Positions 9,234 through 17,582 are shown, numbered from the stretch's first letter. The stretch: DNA of 46,535 nt from Thauera butanivorans NBRC 103042 (GCF_001591165.1 NZ_BCUG01000035.1:1-46535), one strand, 5' to 3'. Notes: generated from the sequence alone by a model not told the origin. A program made the numbers and translations.

Positions 9234-9620
9234 ATGGCGAAACCCGGCGACGCCCGCCCCGTGTTCCTGGATCTCTTCCGGATCCGCTTTCCGATCGGTG
9301 CGATCGCATCGATCCTCCACCGGGCCTCCGGCGTCCTGCTCTTCCTCGCCCTGCCACCGCTGGCACTCGGACTGGAGATGTCGCTGCGTGGCGAGGCGCA
9401 GTTCGAGGCCCTGCGCAGCTTGCTGCCGGCACCGTGGCGGATCGTGATCGGCACGATCCTGGCGTGGGCAGCAACGCACCACCTGCTCGCCGGCATCCGC
9501 CACCTGCTGATGGACGTCGGCGTCGGCAGCGCGCTCGGTACGGCACGTGCCAGCGCCCGCGCGGTGCTGGCGATTGCGCTGCTCGCCGCCCTGTTCGCGG
9601 CCTGGCGGGGGCTGTCATGA
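9234..9620 (+). CDS. sdhC: succinate dehydrogenase cytochrome b556 subunit
   Basis: This 128-residue protein starts at ATG 9234 because GAGGGAGGAA lies immediately upstream; an in-frame ATG at 9219 would place that element inside the gene. ASILHRASGVLLF near residues 24-36 is the SdhC quinone/heme signature (S-x2-HR-x-SG), and HHLLAGIRHLLMD (about 81-93) holds the heme-ligand histidine. Three membrane spans are apparent. It anchors the iron-sulfur subunit and reduces quinone. It overlaps sdhD by ATGA. Confidence 0.9.
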   Translation: MAKPGDARPVFLDLFRIRFPIGAIASILHRASGVLLFLALPPLALGLEMSLRGEAQFEALRSLLPAPWRIVIGTILAWAATHHLLAGIRHLLMDVGVGSALGTARASARAVLAIALLAALFAAWRGLS

Positions 9621-9961
9621 GACTGTTCCGCGGCCAGCGCGCCTGGCTGGTGCAGCGCATCAGCGCGCTGCTGGTGCTGGCCCTGCTCGCGGCGGGCGGC
9701 CTGGCGCTGCTGCTCGGCCCGCCGCTCGACCATGCGCGCTGGCACGCGCTCGCCACCGGCGTCCACGGCGGCCCGCTGATCATGCTGCTGTTCGCGGCGC
9801 TGTGTGCGCACGCCTGGGTCGGCATGCGCGACATCGTGCTCGACTACGTGCAGCCGCGCGCCCTTCGCCTGTCCGTGCTGACGCTGGTCGCGCTCGTCCT
9901 GTTCGCGGTGCTCGTGCGCGTGCTGCTGACGCTCGCCGCCCATTTCGCCCCGCCTGGCTGA
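9617..9961 (+). CDS. sdhD: succinate dehydrogenase membrane anchor subunit
   Basis: This 114-residue protein begins at ATG 9617, which overlaps the sdhC stop (ATGA), a translational-coupling arrangement. It has three hydrophobic segments (about residues 14-34, 52-70 and 83-107). HAWVGMRDIVLDYV matches the conserved SdhD segment carrying the heme-ligand His and the Asp-Tyr pair. With SdhC it forms the heme b and quinone site. In the usual order sdhA would follow, but here sdhB starts only 22 bp later. Confidence 0.88.
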   Translation: MRLFRGQRAWLVQRISALLVLALLAAGGLALLLGPPLDHARWHALATGVHGGPLIMLLFAALCAHAWVGMRDIVLDYVQPRALRLSVLTLVALVLFAVLVRVLLTLAAHFAPPG

Positions 9962-9983
9962 GCGCCCGCGCGCAGGAGACGAC

Positions 9984-10679
9984 ATGAAGCTCTCGATCTA
10001 CCGCTTCAACCCCGAAACCGACGACAGGCCGCGCATGCAGGCCTACGAGATCGAGCCCGAGGCTGGCGACAAGAAGCTGCTCGACGTGTTGATGCGCCTG
10101 CGCACCGTCGACGACAGCCTGTCCTTCCGCCGCTCCTGCCGCGAGGGCGTGTGCGGCTCCGACGCCATGAACATCAACGGCCGCAACGGCCTCGCCTGCC
10201 TGACCGCGCTGGCCGGGCTGAAAGAGCCGGTGGTGCTGCGCCCCCTGCCCGGCTTTCCGGTGATCCGCGACCTGATCGTCGACATGACGCAGTTCTTCGC
10301 CCACTACCACGCGATCAAGCCCTACCTGATCAACGACGGCCCACCGCCCGAGCGCGAGCACCTGCAGACGCCCGAGCAGCGCGCCCGCCTCGACGGCCTC
10401 TACGAATGCATCCTGTGCGCCTGCTGCAGCGCGTTCTGCCCGTCCTACTGGTGGAATCCCGACAAGTTCATCGGCCCCTCGGGGCTTCTGCAGGCCTACC
10501 GCTTCATCGCCGACAGCCGCGACACCGCCACCGCCGAGCGCCTGGACTACCTCGACGACGTCTACCGCCTGTACCGCTGCCGCACGATCATGAACTGCAC
10601 CGAGGTCTGCCCGAAGGGCCTGAGCCCCTCGCACGCGATCGAGCGCATCCGCCTGGCGCTGCTGCAGCGTTCGTCCTGA
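9984..10679 (+). CDS. sdhB: succinate dehydrogenase iron-sulfur subunit
   Basis: This 231-residue protein carries all three clusters. The [2Fe-2S] site is SCREGVCGSDAMNINGRNGLAC, cut by normal spacing near residues 51-73. The [4Fe-4S] site is CILCACCSAFCP near 138-149, and the [3Fe-4S] site uses CRTIMNCTEVCPKG near 196-209. WWNPDKFIGPSGLLQAYRF is the usual quinone-site segment. A flavoprotein subunit (SdhA) must partner it, yet no sdhA is present here. SdhA would have to come from another locus. Confidence 0.93.
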   Translation: MKLSIYRFNPETDDRPRMQAYEIEPEAGDKKLLDVLMRLRTVDDSLSFRRSCREGVCGSDAMNINGRNGLACLTALAGLKEPVVLRPLPGFPVIRDLIVDMTQFFAHYHAIKPYLINDGPPPEREHLQTPEQRARLDGLYECILCACCSAFCPSYWWNPDKFIGPSGLLQAYRFIADSRDTATAERLDYLDDVYRLYRCRTIMNCTEVCPKGLSPSHAIERIRLALLQRSS

Positions 10680-10694
10680 GCCGGCCGGCGGGCG

Positions 10695-11708
10695 TCAGCC
10701 CTGCTTCATGGCCTGCACGACGTCGGCCCAGTGGCGGGGATCGGGGCAGCGGTTGTGCGTGATGCTGACGCTGTCGGCGATGCCGTCCAGGCGCGCGCGC
10801 AGCTTGCCCGGGATCTCGTGGCGCTCGCCGACGACGGCGATCTCGTCGAGGATCGCGTCGTCGATCACGGCCGTCATGTCGTCCCAGCGCCCCTGCTTGG
10901 AGAGCCGGTTGAGTTCGGTATGGACTTCGTTCCAGCCATGGCAGGCCAGCGTGGGGACGTAGGCGGGGGTGGAGCCGTAGAAGGCCAGCTGCTTGCGCGC
11001 CGCCAGCCGGGACGCGGCGAAGGCTTCTTCCGTGTCGGCGGTCACCACCAGCGTCGCGCACATCACCTCGATGTCGCGCCGCGTGCGTCCGGACCTGAGC
11101 AGGCCGTCCTGCAACGCGGGCAGCGTGTTCTCGAGCAGGGAGCGGCGCGTGTTGAACGGATGGGCGATGAAGCCGTCGGCCGTCTCGCCGGCCACCGCCG
11201 TCATCCGGGGGCCGAAGCCGCCGGTGAAGATCGGCGGCGGGCCATACGGGTTGGGGCCGGGGTCGAAGGCCGGAATCATGATCGTGTGGTGGTAGAACCT
11301 GCCCTCGAAACGAAGCGGCGCCCTGCCCTCCCAGCAATCCCAGATGGCCTTGATCGCCCGCACGATCTCCGCCATCCGCTCCGCCGGGTGGGACCACACG
11401 CTGCTGAAGCGCTTCTCGATGTGGGGCTTGACCTGCGACCCCAGCCCCAGCACGAAGCGGCCACCGCTGATGGACTGCATGTCATGGCCGAGGTTGGCCA
11501 GGTTCATCGGATTGCGCGCGAAAGCGACGGCGATGGCCGTGCCCAGGCGCAGCGTACTCGTATGCTCGGCCGCTACCGCCAGCGACAGGAAAGGGTCGTG
11601 CTTGGCCTCGAAGGAAAAACCGCCGTCGTAGCCGATGTCCTCCAGTTCCTTGTAGATCGTGCGCGCCCGGCGGGGATCTTCCAGGGGAGCGGTGGTGTAG
11701 ACCTTCAT
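10695..11708 (-). CDS. LLM-class flavin-dependent oxidoreductase
   Basis: This 337-residue protein is a luciferase-like TIM-barrel enzyme. The N-terminal strand MKVYTTAPL, the SLAVAAEHTSTLRLGTAIAVAFARNP segment (read in two parts, about residues 45-70) and GGRFVLGLGSQVKPHIE (about 82-98) are typical. It resembles the TIGR03617 group that Actinobacteria use with cofactor F420; in proteobacteria FMN is also possible. It is the last gene of the minus-strand operon that begins at 21063, 30 bp after the MFS gene, and converges on sdhB with only 15 bp between them. Confidence 0.85.
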   Translation of the reverse strand: MKVYTTAPLEDPRRARTIYKELEDIGYDGGFSFEAKHDPFLSLAVAAEHTSTLRLGTAIAVAFARNPMNLANLGHDMQSISGGRFVLGLGSQVKPHIEKRFSSVWSHPAERMAEIVRAIKAIWDCWEGRAPLRFEGRFYHHTIMIPAFDPGPNPYGPPPIFTGGFGPRMTAVAGETADGFIAHPFNTRRSLLENTLPALQDGLLRSGRTRRDIEVMCATLVVTADTEEAFAASRLAARKQLAFYGSTPAYVPTLACHGWNEVHTELNRLSKQGRWDDMTAVIDDAILDEIAVVGERHEIPGKLRARLDGIADSVSITHNRCPDPRHWADVVQAMKQG

Positions 11709-11738
11709 GTCGCATGCCTCGGGCAGGTGGTGGGGAGC

Positions 11739-12959
11739 CTAGATGCCGGCGCGGCGAGCGCGCCGGCTGGCATCGGCGCATTTCCACGCCAGCGGGATCG
11801 CCAGCAGCGACACCGCCGCCGCCAACTGGCCGACGCTGTCGAAGCCGGCCAGGCGGCCGCCGGCGTCGATGTCGATCATCAGCCCGGCGGCGAGCGCACC
11901 CACGCCCATGCTGAGCTGGGTGACGACGCCGTTGATCATCATGAAGCCGCCGCGGTGCTCGGCGCGCGGCAGTTCCGACAGCAGCGCCAGCGCCGGAATC
12001 CAGCGCCCATAGACGGTGAGGAAGAAAGCCGCGCCCAGCGCCACCGCGAGCCACGCCGGCAGCAGCGCGGCATGCGTCGTCTGCAGGATCACCACGATCG
12101 ACAGCAGCGTGGCGGCGACGAAGACTTCGAAGCGGCCGTGGCGGTCGGCGAGACGGCCGACCAGCGGCGAGGTGAACAGGCTGAGCGCGCCGGCGACGAG
12201 GTAGACGAGCGGCAACTGCGCATCGCCGATGCCGACGTTGCCGACCCAGAACGGCGCGAAGTAGGCGCCGACCGCGTAGGCCGAGCCACTCACCGTGACT
12301 GTCAGCAGCAAGGCGGGCGACAGCGCCAGCAAGGCCTTGCCGCCCGCCCCCGCCGCCGGCGACGCCGGCCGCGCGGGCAGGCGGGGTACGCGGCGCCGGA
12401 TACCCAGCGCGACCGGCAGCGCCAGCAGCAGCAGCGCGCCGAAGGCCAGCCGCCAGTCCAGCGCCGAGGCGATCGCCAGGCCGAGCGGCACGCCGACGAC
12501 CGAGGCCAGCGCATGCCCGGTCATCACCGTGCCCAGCGCCGCCGCCCGCCCTTCGAGCGGCACGCAGTCGGCGACCGTGGCCTGGATCAGCGACGACAGC
12601 ACGCCGCCGCAGGCGCCGGCCAGCACGCGCGCGGCGAGCAGCGCCGGCAGCGACGGCGCCAGCGCGGTGAGCAGCAGCGCCAGCGCGAAGCCGCCATAGA
12701 CGGCGAGCAGCAGCGCGCGGCGCTCGAAGCGGTGGATGACGGCGCCCAGCACCAGGCCGGCGGCGCCGGCGCCCAGCGTATACAGGAAGACGAGCTGGCC
12801 GAGGGCGGCCGGCGGCAGGCCCAGCGTGCGCAGCAGCTGCGGCGCCAGCGGCATGACGATCATGAAATCCACCAGATGGGTCATGTGCACCCATCTCAAC
12901 ACATTGGTCAGGCGACGTGCCGCTCCCGCATCGCCCGCCGCTGGCTCAAGTGCCGGCAC
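11739..12959 (-). CDS. MFS transporter
   Basis: The 406-residue frame has about twelve hydrophobic segments and ends in a basic tail. HLVDFMIVMPLAPQLLRTLG (about residues 28-47) is the first span and RFERRALLLAVYGGF the loop after span 2, as in drug/metabolite antiporters. The frame opens with GTG 12959, which overlaps the upstream gene by 14 bp; an internal ATG at residue 26 is a credible alternative because it directly precedes span 1. It probably moves the pathway substrate or an intermediate, as it lies in the catabolic operon. Confidence 0.85.
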   Translation of the reverse strand: MPALEPAAGDAGAARRLTNVLRWVHMTHLVDFMIVMPLAPQLLRTLGLPPAALGQLVFLYTLGAGAAGLVLGAVIHRFERRALLLAVYGGFALALLLTALAPSLPALLAARVLAGACGGVLSSLIQATVADCVPLEGRAAALGTVMTGHALASVVGVPLGLAIASALDWRLAFGALLLLALPVALGIRRRVPRLPARPASPAAGAGGKALLALSPALLLTVTVSGSAYAVGAYFAPFWVGNVGIGDAQLPLVYLVAGALSLFTSPLVGRLADRHGRFEVFVAATLLSIVVILQTTHAALLPAWLAVALGAAFFLTVYGRWIPALALLSELPRAEHRGGFMMINGVVTQLSMGVGALAAGLMIDIDAGGRLAGFDSVGQLAAAVSLLAIPLAWKCADASRRARRAGI

Positions 12960-13350
12960 CGGCCGGCGTCACCGACAGCACGTCGTCCGGCGCCCAGTAC
13001 GCCCGCATGCTGGTCACTTTCAGCGTCGGGTCGAATTCGAGCACCTCGATCACCGCGATGCACATTTCCCCCTGCGGCGTATCGACGCGAACATTGAATG
13101 CCATCGCTGCGGCCAGCCCATGCGAGGCGCGGATCGGCGTCACCAGTTCGATCCGGGCACGCGCGGCAACCGCCCGGTCGTAAAATCCGGCGATTGCCGC
13201 GCGTCCGCGCACCGGCTCGCTGCCGACCGGATCTTCCACCGTGGCGTCCTCGGCGTAATGCCTGACGATGCGTTTCACATCTCCCGCATCGAGCCCATCG
13301 ATGATGTCCTGCACGATTCGTCGCATCTCCTGCGCTGTGTCGATATCCAC
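12946..13350 (-). CDS. ketosteroid-isomerase-like SnoaL-family protein
   Basis: This 134-residue protein lines up with steroid delta-5-3-ketoisomerase of Comamonas testosteroni almost end to end; DATVEDPVGSEP is identical at residues 35-46. The catalytic base Asp38 of the known enzyme is kept (Asp40 here). The oxyanion tyrosine Tyr14 is replaced by Ile16, and Asp99 by Glu102. So it shares the fold and general base but probably not the classical isomerase chemistry. The GTG start at 13350 has GGAGAGGG just upstream. It is flanked by the MFS and EthD-like genes in the minus-strand operon. Confidence 0.8.
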   Translation of the reverse strand: MDIDTAQEMRRIVQDIIDGLDAGDVKRIVRHYAEDATVEDPVGSEPVRGRAAIAGFYDRAVAARARIELVTPIRASHGLAAAMAFNVRVDTPQGEMCIAVIEVLEFDPTLKVTSMRAYWAPDDVLSVTPAGAGT

Positions 13351-13382
13351 ATCCCTCTCCTGGCTGTGCGTCCGGCGGCGGT

Positions 13383-14093
13383 TCAGGCCGGAGCCTTGAT
13401 GATGTACTGGCTGGTCTGCACGACGTCGAGCTTGTCGAAGTCGATGAAGCGCGCGCAGCTCTCGCGCATCGAGGCCTGGTTGCGCTGGTATCTGGCCTCG
13501 TCGCCGGCAGCATCGTAGAAGGCCCGGATGTCACCGAAGGCCGCCGGCGGGAAACCTTCCTCGACGATCGCGTCATAGCGCGGAGCATCGAAGCTCAAGG
13601 CGCGCCCGACCACGTTCTGCACGTACAGGAAGGTGTCCTGGGTATCGATCGCCACCTGCGTGTGGGATTCGAGCCAGATGTCGAGCCAGGCCTCGCGCGC
13701 CACCCGCGGCGGGCGGCGGAACAGTGCGATCTGGATGAAGCCCGGCGTGCGCTCGCCCGGCGCGGCCGGGAAGCGCGTGTTGCGCATGGGCTGGGATTCG
13801 CTCACCGCATAGCTTGCCACCCGCCCGCCGAGGCTGCCGACGGCCTCGTCGAAAGGCGCACGCGAGGCGCGGTTGGCCGAATCCACCCACACCGAGATGA
13901 AGGCCTCCATCTGCGGCGCGCAGGAACGGAAGGCCGGCGCGGCGCCCCGCGCCGCCTCGTCGGCGACGTTGACGGCCACGCCGAGCGCACCGCGCTCGAC
14001 GAGCAGCGGTCCCACTTCCTCCCGCACCCGCCGGCAGAAACCCGCCGGATCCTCGCGCGGATCGCGCCACAGCGCATGGACGATCTTCTCCAT
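13383..14093 (-). CDS. EthD-domain (dimeric alpha-beta barrel) protein
   Basis: This protein has 236 residues from ATG 14093, which overlaps the stop of the amidohydrolase (ATGA). There appear to be two ferredoxin-like halves: the first from MEKIVHALWRDP, the second from IQIALFRRPPRVAREAWLDIW with a following His, the pattern EthD domains show (LxRRPxxxxxEFxxyW...H). EthD-like proteins accompany many catabolic operons, but their chemistry is rarely known. The enzyme activity is not predictable. Confidence 0.65.
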   Translation of the reverse strand: MEKIVHALWRDPREDPAGFCRRVREEVGPLLVERGALGVAVNVADEAARGAAPAFRSCAPQMEAFISVWVDSANRASRAPFDEAVGSLGGRVASYAVSESQPMRNTRFPAAPGERTPGFIQIALFRRPPRVAREAWLDIWLESHTQVAIDTQDTFLYVQNVVGRALSFDAPRYDAIVEEGFPPAAFGDIRAFYDAAGDEARYQRNQASMRESCARFIDFDKLDVVQTSQYIIKAPA

Positions 14094-15073
14094 CAGTTCG
14101 CCTTGGGCACGCGCTTGGTCGGCTCGATCCCGGTCAGGCGCGCGAGGTTGAGGCGGAGGATGTTGGCCTTGTCCTGCTCGGTGAGCTGGGCGTAGCCCCA
14201 CTTCTGCTGCAGCTCCTCGGGCATGTCGAAATGGCGGATGTAGTCGGTGACGCGCCCCAGGTCGTCGAACGGCAGGTCGAAGCCGAGCACGATCTTCTCC
14301 GACGTCATCCACTGCAGCGCGGTGCCGATGGCGTGGTAGCCGCGGTAGGGCGCGCGCTGGTACCAGCCGATGATGCCGGAGATGCTCATGTACAGGTTCT
14401 TGTGCTTGCCGCACAGGCCGACCAGCAGCTCGGTGTCGGGCCAGCCGGCGTGGTAGGCGATGATCTTCAGGTCGGGGAAGTCGAGCAGCACCTCGTCGAG
14501 CTGGCCGACCGCGCAGTGGTTGTTCGGCTGCGGGCAGACGTAGCTCATGCCGGTGTGGATGGTGAGCGGTACCCCCAGTTCCTGCGCCTTCTCGTAGAAC
14601 GGCCACAGGCGGCGGTCGTTGAGCGGGCCGTCGTCTTCGGGCGTATACAGCTTGCACAGGCGCGCGCCGCGCTCCTTGGCCAGGTACTCGAGCTCCCAGT
14701 TGGCGTGCTTGATGCCGCGCTTGATCACCGGGCCGACGTTGGCCTCGAGGTACATGCGCTCCGGATAGGGCTCGATCTGCTGCAGCATGAAGCCGTTGGT
14801 CGACATCGACACCGTGCCGCCGGTGATGTCCATCATCGGCTCGCGCAGGCAGAAGGCCACGTCAACGTTGGCCTGGTCCATGTGCTTGATGAGTTCGCTG
14901 GCGATCGGTGCCGGCCACTCGCTGTCGAGGTCGCGTCCCGCCCAGGCGCGCAGCACGCCGTTTACGCTGTCGTGGAAATGCTGCATTCCGGGGTAGTAGC
15001 CGATCTCGCTCATGGTCTGCAGGTTCATGAAGTGGAACTCGGTCATCGCGACGAAATAGTCCTTCTCAGCCAT
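14093..15073 (-). CDS. amidohydrolase-2 family metal-dependent hydrolase
   Basis: This 326-residue protein starts at ATG 15073 behind AAAGGAGAAGCGAGC. TIM-barrel marks are VPLTIHTGMSYV and IIAYHAGWPDTELL (each with a metal-ligand His) and IVLGFDLPFDD (the late Asp). The usual N-terminal HxH is here His-Phe-Met (EFHFMNL, residues 12-18), so metal binding may be altered. Relatives include decarboxylases (ACMS type) and C-C hydrolases. Its place between EthD and crotonase genes suggests a pathway step after CoA activation. It may be a decarboxylase or hydrolase; undecided. Confidence 0.78.
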   Translation of the reverse strand: MAEKDYFVAMTEFHFMNLQTMSEIGYYPGMQHFHDSVNGVLRAWAGRDLDSEWPAPIASELIKHMDQANVDVAFCLREPMMDITGGTVSMSTNGFMLQQIEPYPERMYLEANVGPVIKRGIKHANWELEYLAKERGARLCKLYTPEDDGPLNDRRLWPFYEKAQELGVPLTIHTGMSYVCPQPNNHCAVGQLDEVLLDFPDLKIIAYHAGWPDTELLVGLCGKHKNLYMSISGIIGWYQRAPYRGYHAIGTALQWMTSEKIVLGFDLPFDDLGRVTDYIRHFDMPEELQQKWGYAQLTEQDKANILRLNLARLTGIEPTKRVPKAN

Positions 15074-15113
15074 GCTCGCTTCTCCTTTGGTGATGGTGTT
15101 GCGCCGGTCCGGC

Positions 15114-15893
15114 TCAGCGTCCGGTGAATTCGGGCTTGCGCTTGGCGGCGAAGGCGCGCGGCCCTTCCTGCGCGTCGTCGGACGCGAACACGCGGGCCGA
15201 CATCGTCTTCTCGAGCACGAAGGCGGGTTCGTTGTTGAGCGCGCGCACCGCGATCTCCTTCGCCGTGCGCACCGCCAGCGGGCCGTTGTCGCAGATCCGT
15301 TGTGCATAGGCGAGCGCCTCGTCCATGAGCTTGTCCGCAGGCACGACCTTGTTGATCAGACCGACCTCGCAGGCGCGCTGGGCGTCGATGGTGTTGCCGG
15401 TGAGCAGCAGTTCCATCGCGATCGCCCATGGCACCTGCTGCGGCAGCCGGATGTGCGAGCCGCCCGCCGGCACCACGCCCCAGCGCACTTCCGCAAGGCC
15501 GAACTTCACATGCCCGGCGGCGATACGGATGTCGGTGCCGAGCATGAATTCCAGCCCGCCGGCCACGCACATGCCGTTGACCGCGGTGATGATCGGCTTG
15601 AAGTTGCGCTGGAAGGGCCGCTTGGCGGGATCCTCGTAGCCGAGCGCGTCGCCTTCGTTGAGCGCCGGCAGGGCGACCTTGAGGTCGAGGCCGGTGCAGA
15701 AGGCCCGCTCGCCGGCGCCGGTGAAGATCGCCACCCGCAGCGCGGGATCGGCCTCGAAATCGTCGAAGGCGGCTTCCAGGCCGATGAGCATTTCCTTGGT
15801 CAGCGAGTTCATCGCCTCGGGACGGTTCATGGTGATGACCGCGATCGGGCCGCGTTTCTCGTAGATCACGCTTTCGGGCAGCTTCGGTTCCAT
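15114..15893 (-). CDS. enoyl-CoA hydratase
   Basis: This 259-residue protein has the standard crotonase length, with ATG 15893 behind AGGAGGAAGG. GAGERAFCTGLDLK (about 61-74) and AGGLEFMLGTDIRIA form the oxyanion hole. FGLAEVRWGVVPAGGS (about 137-152) keeps the first catalytic Glu (AEV), while the second catalytic position reads VPAGG without an acid. It is more likely a hydratase or isomerase variant than a canonical hydratase. It follows the DUF35 gene by 49 bp in the same operon and precedes the amidohydrolase. Confidence 0.9.
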   Translation of the reverse strand: MEPKLPESVIYEKRGPIAVITMNRPEAMNSLTKEMLIGLEAAFDDFEADPALRVAIFTGAGERAFCTGLDLKVALPALNEGDALGYEDPAKRPFQRNFKPIITAVNGMCVAGGLEFMLGTDIRIAAGHVKFGLAEVRWGVVPAGGSHIRLPQQVPWAIAMELLLTGNTIDAQRACEVGLINKVVPADKLMDEALAYAQRICDNGPLAVRTAKEIAVRALNNEPAFVLEKTMSARVFASDDAQEGPRAFAAKRKPEFTGR

Positions 15894-15942
15894 CCTTCCT
15901 CCTGTGTTCGTTCCTTGCCGGCCGCAGGGCTGCGGCCCGTGC

Positions 15943-16374
15943 TCAAACCTCGCTGCGCCTGAAGCAGGGCAGATACAGCTCGTCGGTGACGCGGCTGAAG
16001 GCGACCTCGACCGCCATGCCGATCGACAGTTCGTCCGGCGCGCAGTCGAGTACCCTGCTCAGCATCCTCACGCCCTCGTCGAGTTCGACGATCACCGGCG
16101 CGTAGGGCGCATCCCCGGCGAAAGCCGGATGCAGCGGGCGCTCCACCACGGTCCACGAAAACACCTTGCCACGGCCGCTGGAACCTTCCCACACCCATTT
16201 GGGTGAACCGCAATGCGCGCACAGCTCGCGCGGCACGTGGCGGTAGCGGCCGCAGCCGCTGCAGCGCTGGAAGCGCAGTTCGCCCTGCGCGCCCCAGCGA
16301 TAGAATTCACCCGCCAGCCCCTCCAGGGCGGGCAGGGGCTTGCCTCGATCGGCGCTTGCTGCATCCATGTTCAT
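15943..16374 (-). CDS. DUF35 zinc-ribbon/OB-fold protein
   Basis: This 143-residue protein has Cys38, Cys41, Cys52 and Cys55 (CSGCG and CAHCG) forming a rubredoxin-like zinc ribbon. They are followed by an OB-fold segment with GKVFSWTVVERPLHPAF and PYAPVIVELDEGVRM. DUF35 proteins pair with thiolase-fold partners; in steroid side-chain catabolism such a pair (Ltp2 with a DUF35 domain) is a retro-aldolase, and in archaea it channels acetoacetyl-CoA synthesis. Its partner thiolase-like gene lies just upstream, 17 bp away. Expected role: acyl-CoA binding scaffold. Confidence 0.9.
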   Translation of the reverse strand: MNMDAASADRGKPLPALEGLAGEFYRWGAQGELRFQRCSGCGRYRHVPRELCAHCGSPKWVWEGSSGRGKVFSWTVVERPLHPAFAGDAPYAPVIVELDEGVRMLSRVLDCAPDELSIGMAVEVAFSRVTDELYLPCFRRSEV

Positions 16375-16391
16375 ATCGACCTCTCTTGCCC

Positions 16392-17579
16392 TCAGCGCCG
16401 CAGGATGGCGATGCTGCCGTCACCGAAATCCCCCCAGCCGGTGACCACGCCGATCTCCGCGCCGGCCACCTGGCGCGCCTCCGCCTGACCGCGCAGCTGC
16501 CGGACCGCCTCGACGACGTGGGCGATGCCGAGCACGTGGGCCTGCGACAGCAGGCCGCCGTGGGTGTTGACGGGCAGCCTCCCGCCGAGCTCGATGCCGC
16601 CGTCCTCGACGAAAGCACCGCCCTCGCCGCGGGCGCAGAAACCCGCCTCCTCGAGCTGCTGGATCACCTCGAAGGTGAAGCAGTCGTAGATCTGGGCGAA
16701 ATCGACGTCCGCCGGCCCCACTCCGGCCATGCGGAAGGCTTCGGGTGCGGCCGTCGTCAGGCCGATGCGGTGGAAGTCGGGGCGGCCGCAGATCTCGTCC
16801 GCCGGATAGGGCTGGCTGGCCGCCGCGCCCATGATGAACACCGGGTCCCGGCGCAGGTCGCGCGCCCGCTCCGCGCTGGTGACGACGAAGGCGGCGGCGC
16901 CGTCGGTTTCCAGGCTGCAGTCGAACAGCCGGTAGGGCGACGAGATCATCGGCGAGGCGAGATACTGCTCCATCGTCAGCGGCTTGCCATGCATCAGCGC
17001 CGCCGGATTGAGCTGGGCGTGGCGGCGCATCGCGATCGCCACCGCGCCGAGCTGCTTCTCGGTGGTGCCGAATTCATGCATGTGGCGGCGCGCCATCAAG
17101 GCATACCACTGCGGCGGCGCGGTGAGCCCGAACGGCAGGTAGAAGTCGCGCGCGATGCCGCCGCCCGGGATCGAGTTCACGTCGTTGGCGGCGGTTTCGC
17201 GCACGCGCGCGCCGGAGAATCCGTTCCAGCCGCCGGGCACCAGCACGTGGTCGGCGACGCCGGTGGCGACCGCCATCGCCGCCGCGCGCAGCGAGGCGAC
17301 CGGCGCCGCGCCGCCCATGTGCAGGGTGGCGGCGAAGCGCAGGCTGGTGCAGCCGAGTTCGGCAGCGAAGGCTTCGGCCTTGCCGACGTTGGGAAAGGGC
17401 ATGATGCCGTCGATGTCGGCCGGCTTCAGACCGGCATCCTCGATCGCGGCCAGCGCCGCCCTGAGCTGGATGCCCATCTCCGACAGCCCGGAACCGGGCT
17501 TGCGGCAGAAGGGCGTTTCGCCGACGCCGACGATGCAGGCCTTGTCGCGCAGCATTTCCCGCTGCATGCCCCGCCGCAT
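16392..17579 (-). CDS. thiolase-fold protein without nucleophilic cysteine (Ltp2/SCP-x-like)
   Basis: This 395-residue protein has the thiolase fold, with VGVGETPF at the start, DFAQIYDCFTFEVIQQLEEAGFC and NTHGGLLSQAHVLGIAHVVEAVRQLRG near the end (given here as landmarks). At the place where thiolases carry the nucleophilic Cys it reads HMGGAAPVAS (Ala91-Ala92), so ordinary thiolysis is unlikely. Together with the adjacent DUF35 gene this fits the Ltp2-like aldolase type or a lipid-transfer-like protein. ATG 17579 is preceded by GGGGAG; two further in-frame ATGs lie at residues 5 and 9. The upstream gene ends 3 bp before it. Confidence 0.85.
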   Translation of the reverse strand: MRRGMQREMLRDKACIVGVGETPFCRKPGSGLSEMGIQLRAALAAIEDAGLKPADIDGIMPFPNVGKAEAFAAELGCTSLRFAATLHMGGAAPVASLRAAAMAVATGVADHVLVPGGWNGFSGARVRETAANDVNSIPGGGIARDFYLPFGLTAPPQWYALMARRHMHEFGTTEKQLGAVAIAMRRHAQLNPAALMHGKPLTMEQYLASPMISSPYRLFDCSLETDGAAAFVVTSAERARDLRRDPVFIMGAAASQPYPADEICGRPDFHRIGLTTAAPEAFRMAGVGPADVDFAQIYDCFTFEVIQQLEEAGFCARGEGGAFVEDGGIELGGRLPVNTHGGLLSQAHVLGIAHVVEAVRQLRGQAEARQVAGAEIGVVTGWGDFGDGSIAILRR

Positions 17580-17582
17580 GTC

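Noticed and set aside
16192-16206. CACCC-ATTT-GGGTG palindrome resembling motif copy 5
   Set aside because: It lies inside the DUF35 coding sequence and lacks the GTGATGC half; likely chance.
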